From an uncultured Lachnospiraceae bacterium (GTDB lineage Bacteria > Bacillota > Clostridia > Lachnospirales > Lachnospiraceae): a DNA stretch of 64,000 nt. Below, piece by piece: positions 58,451 to 64,000 of the stretch. The stretch spans positions 12,305 through 76,304 of the forward strand of contig CAJUID010000010.1 of the NCBI GenBank assembly GCA_910585905.1, given 5' to 3'. Position 1 is the stretch's first letter. Each line of letters begins with the position of its first letter. The notes below the pieces were generated by a model. That model was not told the DNA's origin, searched no databases, and saw only the letters and a program-made list of their open reading frames with translations. A program made the translations under genes and the position numbers.

Positions 58451-60943
58451 ATGTTTAATACAGTTATGTCTGTTTTTTGGCTGGCAGAAAATCCATGGAT
58501 TGTACCGTTTGTCGGAGTCTGTCTATTTGCAGTGGCAGTCATTATGTTTTTGTTGCGTGAGAACTATAGGCGTAGGGAACTGAATAAGGAACTGTTGGAG
58601 ACAAGTATGGCTCTCAATGCGGCAATTGATATCGCAAATCTTATTTATTTTGAGTATTATCCAGAGGAGCATCGTGCCTTTGTGCTGAGCAAGTATGATC
58701 CGCTAACTGAGATTAAAGAGTTTTTTAATTATCCAGATAGCTGGTATGAGCTTGGCTTAATGCATGAAGGTGATATTGAAGAATCAAGAAGGCTTTTTGA
58801 AAAGATAGATAAAGGGGCTGCCTATGCGGAGGCAGAGGTCCGGAATAGGTGCAATGGCTCATATCACTGGTTTCAGTATCGCATGAAGTCGATTTATGAT
58901 GTACAAGGGAAACGGATTAAGGTAATTTGTACCCGTATAGATATTACGCTTTCCAAGGAAGTGGAGGATGGGTACCAGAGGCACTTAAATGCTCTGTTTC
59001 TTGCAAACCCGGATACCCTGGTATCCTGCCGTTTGAATTTGACACAGAATAAAGTATCCAATCTTTATGTGGTGCAGGATGCATGGGAAGATATGTTGAG
59101 TTCCTGCTCGACGGCGGACAGCCTGTTTGAGCGTATGGCCAGTACGATTAGCCAGGAAGGTGAGAAAGAAAAGTATCTGCATGTTTTTTCCGCTAAAAAT
59201 CTGATGCTTCAGTGCCAAAATGGGGAAGCGTCTATTAATATGGCCTATTGCTGTCGTATTGAAAATGAGCTGCATTGGGTAGATGCCTTGGTTGAAATGG
59301 TAATAGAACCAAAATATAGGGAAATTGATGCAGTGTACCATGCTGTGGATATTACATATAGCCGTATGAGGGAACTTTTACTGGAAAGCTTCGCAAAGCA
59401 CGATTATGATTCGTTAGCCTTTATTTTTGGAACGACACAGAGGTTTGCAAGATATAGCTGGTTATATCCATATCAGAAAAAGCTGGCAATCCAGGAAGAA
59501 TATAGCAAGTCTTTTTTGCAGGATATCGGGCGTATTCCGATGGATGAACCGGAGGAGGTTTTAAAAAAGCTGCAATGGGATGTGATCATTGAAAATCTAG
59601 ACAAATATGGTGAATATACTGTGTATATTACACAGTACCATAAGGATGGGGCAAAAAGAAGGAAAAGAATCCAATTCTTTTATATGGATAAAGAGGAGCA
59701 GCTTATTCTTGGCTCCCAGTTTGATATTACGAATGTCTATGAAAATGAGGCGAAACAAAAAGAGGCGCTTCAAGCTGCCCTGCAGCAGGCAAATGCAGCG
59801 AATCAGGCAAAGACAGACTTTTTATCCCGCATGAGCCATGATATGCGTACGCCAATGAACGCGATTATTGGGATTACAGCACTGGCATTAGATGAAATCA
59901 ATGACCCTAATGCTATGGCACGGAATCTGGATAGCATTAGTTCAGCGAGCCATTTTCTATTAAGCCTGATTAATGATATATTAGATATGACAAAAATAGA
60001 GGATGGAGCTGTAGAACTGCATTTGGAGCCGTATACCTATGGAGAGTTTTTGGAAAACCTGCGCGCTATGTTTGAGCCGCTCTGCAAAGAAAATGGTATT
60101 CAATTTATTTTTGATATACACAGTAGGGAAAATCACACAGTATTGGCAGACAAAGTGCGTATCAACCAAATTTTCTTTAACGTTTTGTCCAATGCAGTAA
60201 AGTTTACCCCGGAGGGCGGTACGATTACTTACCGTGAAGAGAAGATAACAGTTGAGGGCAATAAACTTCGGGGACTTTACAGCATTACAGATACAGGAAT
60301 TGGGATGAGCAGGGAATTTCAAGAAAGGCTTTTTGAACCGTTTGTTCAGGAAGACAATAAAATAACTTCCAGAATCGAGGGGACTGGCCTTGGGCTTAGC
60401 ATCACAAAAAGTCTGTTAGAATTAATGGGAGGAAGTATTGCGATTGAAAGCGAGGAAGGCAGCGGGACGAAGGTTATAATCGAGCTAGTTTGTGAGTTGG
60501 TGCCGCAAGGTGAGCAAGAGCCAGACAAAGAAAAAGGAGAGGAAAACTTTACTGAAATTTTGGATGGCAAGCGGGTACTTCTGGTGGAAGATCATCCGTT
60601 AAATATGGAGATTGCCAGAAGGCTTCTAAAAAAGAAAGGAATATTAGTAACGTCTGCAGAAAATGGGAAAATGGCCCTGGAGCGGTTTGCTGCTTCGGAA
60701 CCTGCTTTCTTTGATTTGATCTTAATGGATGTTCGGATGCCGGTGATGGATGGGTTGACGGCAGCAAAGAAAATTAGGGAGTTAGACAGGCCGGATGCAA
60801 CAGGCATTCCTATTATTGCTATGACAGCAAATGCATATACAGAAGATGTGCAAAAGACGAAAGATGCTGGGATGGATCTTCATCTGGCTAAGCCAATTGA
60901 GCCGGAAATGCTCTACCAGACTTTGACAGAGCAGCTTCAGTGA
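58451..60943 (+). CDS. Hybrid sensor histidine kinase with C-terminal receiver
   Basis: 830 residues. One N-terminal membrane helix (about 15-37) is followed by PAS-like sensor regions (about 55-430; for example GSYHWFQYRMKSIYDVQGKR is a typical PAS-PAC end). The HisKA domain has His463 in FLSRMSHDMRTPMNAIIG. The ATPase shows NAVKFTPEGG, DTGIGMS and GTGLGLSITKSLLELMGG. The receiver carries the phospho-acceptor Asp760 in LILMDVRMPVMDG and the Lys of HLAKPIEPE. Such proteins in Clostridia often control surface or biofilm traits. No partner regulator or Hpt protein is adjacent. It starts 50 bp after the metallophosphoesterase. Confidence 0.94.
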   Translation: MFNTVMSVFWLAENPWIVPFVGVCLFAVAVIMFLLRENYRRRELNKELLETSMALNAAIDIANLIYFEYYPEEHRAFVLSKYDPLTEIKEFFNYPDSWYELGLMHEGDIEESRRLFEKIDKGAAYAEAEVRNRCNGSYHWFQYRMKSIYDVQGKRIKVICTRIDITLSKEVEDGYQRHLNALFLANPDTLVSCRLNLTQNKVSNLYVVQDAWEDMLSSCSTADSLFERMASTISQEGEKEKYLHVFSAKNLMLQCQNGEASINMAYCCRIENELHWVDALVEMVIEPKYREIDAVYHAVDITYSRMRELLLESFAKHDYDSLAFIFGTTQRFARYSWLYPYQKKLAIQEEYSKSFLQDIGRIPMDEPEEVLKKLQWDVIIENLDKYGEYTVYITQYHKDGAKRRKRIQFFYMDKEEQLILGSQFDITNVYENEAKQKEALQAALQQANAANQAKTDFLSRMSHDMRTPMNAIIGITALALDEINDPNAMARNLDSISSASHFLLSLINDILDMTKIEDGAVELHLEPYTYGEFLENLRAMFEPLCKENGIQFIFDIHSRENHTVLADKVRINQIFFNVLSNAVKFTPEGGTITYREEKITVEGNKLRGLYSITDTGIGMSREFQERLFEPFVQEDNKITSRIEGTGLGLSITKSLLELMGGSIAIESEEGSGTKVIIELVCELVPQGEQEPDKEKGEENFTEILDGKRVLLVEDHPLNMEIARRLLKKKGILVTSAENGKMALERFAASEPAFFDLILMDVRMPVMDGLTAAKKIRELDRPDATGIPIIAMTANAYTEDVQKTKDAGMDLHLAKPIEPEMLYQTLTEQLQ

Positions 60944-60969
60944 AAAATAAGGAAATGCATTTAGATTAG

Positions 60970-60998
60970 TTGTTTCTGTCTGGATTATATGATAAAAT
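60970..60998 (+). promoter_or_regulatory. Promoter of the hydrogenase-mscL unit
   Basis: TTGTTT (60970-60975), a 17-nt spacer and TAAAAT (60993-60998), 38 bp before the hydrogenase start codon. Confidence 0.6.
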
Positions 60999-61036
60999 GA
61001 TGCTAACTCGTAGTTCACCAGAAAGGAAAAAAGAAT

Positions 61037-62512
61037 ATGTTACATGAAAATAACACGATCGAAGAAGTAAAAAATGAAGTGCTTTATCATGTTGCGAAAG
61101 CAGCTTTTGAAGGTACACTTGACAAGATTGAGGCAACTTTGCCATATGAAATCCTGCCGGGAAACAAGCCTAGTTTCCGCTGCTGTGTCTACAAGGAGCG
61201 TGAAATTGTGCGCGAAAGAATTATGCTTGCCAAAAATATTAACCCATTAGATGGTGAGCCTTGCCACAATACAGTAAAAATTATTCCGGCGGCGTGCGAA
61301 AACTGTCCGATTACCCGTTTTACTGTGACAGATAACTGCCAGAAATGTATGAGTAAAAAATGTATGCAGGCATGCCGTTTTGGTGCAATCTCCATGACGC
61401 GTGATAAGGCATATATTGATCCAGATAAGTGTAAGGAATGCGGCCAGTGTTACGATGCATGTCCGTATAATGCTATTGTGGATATTATGCGTCCATGCCG
61501 TCGTGCATGTCCGGTTGATGCGATTCAGGCAGGCGAGGATGGAAGAGTGCGCATTGATGATGAGAAATGTATCCGGTGTGGTTCCTGCATTAGTGGCTGC
61601 CCGTTCGGAGCAATTTCTGACAGTTCACGAATGCTGGAGGTTATTGATTACTTAAAGGGAGACAGGCCGGTTTATGCACTGGTAGCCCCTGCCGCAGAAG
61701 GTCAGTTTGGTGTAGATATTACCATGGAGTCTATCAGAAATGGCGTAAAGAAACTTGGATTTAAGGATATGGTGGATGTAGCAATCGGAGCTGATTTTGT
61801 ATCAGATTCGGAAGCGCAGGAATGGGCTGAGGCATATAATGATGGAAAGAAGATGACTACATCTTGTTGTCCTGCATTTGTACACTTAATCCGTCGTCAT
61901 TTTCCAGAACTTTCTGAGCATATATCTACTACTGTTTCACCGATGGCTGCTACAGCAAGGCTTGTTAAGGCAATGCACAAGGATGCGGTCTGTATCTTTA
62001 TCGGGCCTTGTATCGCAAAGAAGAGTGAAGCCGGGCAGGATCAGGAAAATCCAGGTGATAATGCGGAATTGGTGCTTACATTTGAAGAGTTCCAGGCAAT
62101 GCTCCGTGCTAAGGGAATTAAACTGGAACCGTGTGCTTTGGAAGAAGAGCAGCGAGGAAGTATTCATGCAAAGGGATATTCCAACTCTGGTGGTGTAACA
62201 AAGGCAGTAAAGCAGGCTCTTATGGAGCAGGGAGTACATACCGGAGTAAACGTCCGTCAGTGCAATGGCGCTGCAGAATGTCGTAAGGCTCTTATGCTGT
62301 TAAAGGCAGGAAAGCTTCCAGAGGACTTTATTGAGGGTATGGCATGTGAAGGCGGATGTGTTGCCGGTCCTGGAAATATTCAGGAAGAAAGGGCATTTAA
62401 GAGAGAGCGTGACAAACAGCTTAAAAAGGCAGATGACCGCTTGATTCAGGATACGGTATCAGCATACAGCCAGTATGAGTTCTCTATGCATAGGCGCAAA
62501 GGGGAAGCATAG
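61037..62512 (+). CDS. Monomeric [FeFe] hydrogenase, group B-like
   Basis: 491 residues. The N-terminal part ends in two ferredoxin-like regions rich in Cys (CQKCMSKKCMQAC, CKECGQCYDACPYNA, then CIRCGSCISGCPFGA, about residues 100-195). The H-cluster motifs are present: TSCCPAF (Cys277, Cys278), GPCIAKKSE (Cys325) and MACEGGCVAGPG (Cys437, Cys441). Thus the active-site Cys residues are complete. In group A enzymes L1 ends in Gly-Trp and L3 reads MACPGGC; Ala-Phe and MACEGGC point to group B, a poorly studied set thought to act in H2 metabolism of Clostridia. The HydE-like maturase is at 36333. A frame overlap of 38 bp with the longest mscL frame is not real. Confidence 0.9.
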   Translation: MLHENNTIEEVKNEVLYHVAKAAFEGTLDKIEATLPYEILPGNKPSFRCCVYKEREIVRERIMLAKNINPLDGEPCHNTVKIIPAACENCPITRFTVTDNCQKCMSKKCMQACRFGAISMTRDKAYIDPDKCKECGQCYDACPYNAIVDIMRPCRRACPVDAIQAGEDGRVRIDDEKCIRCGSCISGCPFGAISDSSRMLEVIDYLKGDRPVYALVAPAAEGQFGVDITMESIRNGVKKLGFKDMVDVAIGADFVSDSEAQEWAEAYNDGKKMTTSCCPAFVHLIRRHFPELSEHISTTVSPMAATARLVKAMHKDAVCIFIGPCIAKKSEAGQDQENPGDNAELVLTFEEFQAMLRAKGIKLEPCALEEEQRGSIHAKGYSNSGGVTKAVKQALMEQGVHTGVNVRQCNGAAECRKALMLLKAGKLPEDFIEGMACEGGCVAGPGNIQEERAFKRERDKQLKKADDRLIQDTVSAYSQYEFSMHRRKGEA

Positions 62513-62528
62513 GAAGAAGGAGTTACAA

Positions 62529-62969
62529 ATGAAGCAATTTATAAAAGAGTTTAAGGAATTTATTAGCCGCGGAAATGTTATGGATTTGGCAGTTGGTATC
62601 ATTATTGGTGGTGCGTTTACCAGCATTGTTTCTTCGCTGGTAAATGACATTATCAATCCACTGCTTGGTCTTTTTGGCGGAATGAACTTTGACCAGCTCA
62701 AGGTAAACCTTTTAGGGGAAGTAACCTTGTATTATGGAAAGTTTATCACAGCTGTTATTAACTTTCTGATTATGGCACTTGTAATCTTTGTGATAGTTAA
62801 GATTATGAACACTGCAGCTGCTAAATTTGCATCAAAAGAAGAGGAAGAAGAGAAGGACGATACAAAAATTTGCCCGTTCTGTAAGAGTCAGATTGATGAA
62901 GATGCAGTAAGATGCCCACATTGTACATCAGTGTTAGACGAATCAGGGGATTATTATAAGATTCTATAA
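62529..62969 (+). CDS. mscL: Large-conductance mechanosensitive channel MscL with C-terminal zinc ribbon
   Basis: 146 residues from ATG 62529, with GAAGGAG 5-6 nt upstream. MscL opens under membrane tension to release solutes in osmotic downshock. The N-terminal helix and TM1 read KQFIKEFKEFISRGNVMDLA and VGIIIGGAFTSIVSSLVNDI, and TM2 ITAVINFLIMALVIFVIVKI. After an acidic linker (EEEEEKDD) comes CPFCKSQIDEDAVRCPHCTS, a four-Cys zinc ribbon in place of the usual C-terminal helix bundle. It lies 16 bp after the hydrogenase and is probably co-transcribed. Confidence 0.94.
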   Translation: MKQFIKEFKEFISRGNVMDLAVGIIIGGAFTSIVSSLVNDIINPLLGLFGGMNFDQLKVNLLGEVTLYYGKFITAVINFLIMALVIFVIVKIMNTAAAKFASKEEEEEKDDTKICPFCKSQIDEDAVRCPHCTSVLDESGDYYKIL

Positions 62970-62978
62970 TAGCGAAAG

Positions 62979-63014
62979 TGCTCCAGCTATTTGTAATTGG
63001 CTGGAGCATTTTGT
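62979..63014 (+). terminator. Terminator after mscL
   Basis: TGCTCCAGC (62979-62987) pairs with GCTGGAGCA (63000-63008), followed by TTTTGTTG. Confidence 0.85.
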
Positions 63015-63092
63015 TGTACACAAGGATAGGATATTTTAGCATAATCTAAAAAATATTTTTCAACTATGTATCAGTAACTTATTTCTACTGTA

Positions 63093-63500
63093 CTAATTCT
63101 GGTAATCTTCTAGAAATTTACGAATTTCTTCTATATCTTGTTTTACAATTTTTTTGTCATTTTCCGCATCTAAAAGTGCTTTTAATATAGAAGCTTTTGA
63201 AGGTTTATTTTTTAATGATTGATATTCACATGTCATTTTTTGTAGAGTATATTCTGTTTGGGAAATGGCATCTCTGTAGCTGCGTGATAGCACAGTTCCA
63301 CTATAGACAATATCTGCAACTTCAATGAAATTATTATTTAGCAGTTTTCTAAGGACAGCCTGTACTGTATTCATGGTGAGATCTGGTCTTGCTTTTACAA
63401 TCATAGCGGCTGTTTTTGGTTCCTCGCTGTCCCAAAGTACATGCATTACGTCTAAGTCACGTTTTGTCAGGTTTGTGTTAAATTGTTTTTGGCTTTTCAT
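63093..63500 (-). CDS. BlaI/MecI/CopY-family transcriptional repressor
   Basis: 135 residues. The winged helix reads NLTKRDLDVMHVLWDSEEPK, then AAMIVKARPDLTMNTVQAVLRKLLNNNFIEV, the recognition helix lying around TMNTVQAVLRKL. The C-terminal half is helical and would form the dimer. BlaI-type repressors are normally inactivated by the membrane protease BlaR1, whose gene usually follows; here no such gene is adjacent in the window (downstream lies mscL on the other strand). Targets are unknown. A clear TACA-N-TGTA operator was not found upstream. Confidence 0.87.
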   Translation of the reverse strand: MKSQKQFNTNLTKRDLDVMHVLWDSEEPKTAAMIVKARPDLTMNTVQAVLRKLLNNNFIEVADIVYSGTVLSRSYRDAISQTEYTLQKMTCEYQSLKNKPSKASILKALLDAENDKKIVKQDIEEIRKFLEDYQN

Positions 63501-63743
63501 ATAGATACCTCATCTTGTGGAGTGTGATAATAGTTGCTGATAATTTATAATGCGTAATAATTATTAAAATCGGTTCGCAGTATAAACAGACTGATTACAT
63601 TTTATAATAAAAAGGTGTAACCGTCAAATACTGTATAAAATGAACACAGAAAGGGCTAATTGATTAATTTTGCCCAAAATCTCATTATTTTTACCATATT
63701 GAATTTTATGTCGAATTTTGTGGTAAAATAGAGGAGTAAAAAC

Positions 63744-63879
63744 TTTATTCACGCGAAGGCAAAGTGAGGATGTGCAAGTATACTTGCATCATCCGAGCGT
63801 GCCCGCAAGGTCAAATACCTCATCTTTTTAGAAACAAGCCAGGACATTCCTAGTAGCTAGTTGTGGGGAATTTGATTCT
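63744..63879 (+). repeat. Repeat R, copy 4 (divergent)
   Basis: It starts TTTATTCACGCGAAGGCAAA and holds the inner hairpin TGCAAGTATACTTGCA. It then closes with CGTGCCCGCAAG, followed by GGTCAAATACC and, 60-70 bp later, GGGGAATTTGA. So it has the same two-module order as copy 2 with many changed bases but kept pairing. Confidence 0.7.
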
Positions 63880-63884
63880 TATAG

Positions 63885-63949
63885 ATGCCCTAAATGATTT
63901 CTTATTGCAATTGTTTTGCAGTAAAGGAAATGTGCCTCATTTAGGGCAT
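63885..63949. repeat. Hairpin between R copies 4 and 5
   Basis: ATGCCCTAAATGA (63885-63897) and TCATTTAGGGCAT (63937-63949) are perfect 13-bp arms around a 39-nt loop, followed by TTTATTCC, where copy 5 begins. Its role is unknown; it could be a terminator of an element that lies outside the window. Confidence 0.65.
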
Positions 63950-64000
63950 TTATTCCCGCGGAGCAACGAGCCAAGCGCGAGCTTGCTCGCATTTGGCGAC
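63949..64000 (+). repeat. Repeat R, copy 5, cut by the window end
   Basis: TTTATTCCCGCGGAGCAACG and the following 32 bases match module 1 of copy 2 almost exactly (one difference, GAAGC to GGAGC). The window ends before the second module. Confidence 0.9.

Noticed and set aside
63600..63742. TGTCGAA, a Spo0A-box-like heptamer near 63711
   Set aside because: A single heptamer in AT-rich DNA is expected by chance and no gene start is next to it.
1..64000. tRNA, rRNA, CRISPR, toxin-antitoxin or restriction genes
   Set aside because: I looked for cloverleaf-like sequences, regular spaced repeats and paired small genes and found none that I could support.

Overview
The window looks like a chromosomal segment of a spore-forming (or formerly spore-forming) Clostridia relative, most likely Lachnospiraceae. 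The reasons are the moderately low GC content, strong Shine-Dalgarno sites, sigma-A type promoters, a T-box in front of tyrS, a CIRCE operator, Spo0A, a [FeFe] hydrogenase with a HydE-like maturase, and the gene order tyrS - DUF4364 - radical SAM - malic enzyme - rho - rpmE - DUF1385 - prmC - prfA. No tRNA, rRNA, CRISPR array or intact mobile element was recognised.

Layout. 1-9231 (minus strand) is a Pel-type exopolysaccharide operon. It is read from a PelD-like c-di-GMP receptor carrying an extra N-terminal Rossmann/SDR-like domain, through a PelE-like TPR protein, a large GT-C-like membrane protein and a DUF2194-like extracytoplasmic protein, to PelF (glycosyltransferase) and PelG (exporter, cut by the window edge). 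9322-19348 is core housekeeping: T-box/tyrS, DUF4364, a YhcC-like radical SAM enzyme, malic enzyme, rho, rpmE, DUF1385, prmC and prfA. 19349-22232 is a repeat-rich stretch. It holds an integrase remnant, a structured leader with a possible 12-residue leader peptide ahead of an HD-domain gene, a SpoU-type rRNA methylase and a ~360-bp foldback element. 22233-30732 carries aspS, a PAP2 phosphatase, leuS, a probable Mn2+ (yybP-ykoY) riboswitch with a cation/Ca2+ antiporter, and CIRCE-controlled htpG. 31102-36256 is a self-regulated export locus (MMPL pump, coiled secreted protein, TetR). 36268-41782 has a hydE-like gene, two regulators with degenerate receiver domains, spo0A and citrate synthase. 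41931-49148 has a small lipoprotein, metY, a chemoreceptor, a sugar-binding lipoprotein, lgt and ychF. 49484-54081 has a (Pro-Asp-Thr)13 secreted protein, a siroheme reductase and an unidentified Q/E-rich protein. 54277-60943 is a surface/signalling cluster (VTC, DUF4956, Cthe_2159-like beta-helix protein, metallophosphoesterase, hybrid histidine kinase). 60970-63500 has a group-B-like [FeFe] hydrogenase, MscL with a zinc ribbon, and a BlaI-type repressor.

The most notable signal outside ordinary genes is a dispersed palindromic repeat, here called R, with clear copies at 19791, 30815, 56020, 63744 and 63949. It has two hairpin modules. One copy lies in frame inside a protein gene, ahead of its signal sequence, and is translated through. 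Another lies in the 5' leader of the HD-domain gene. The second notable system is the Pel operon, with its fused c-di-GMP receptor and no recognisable PelB or PelC.
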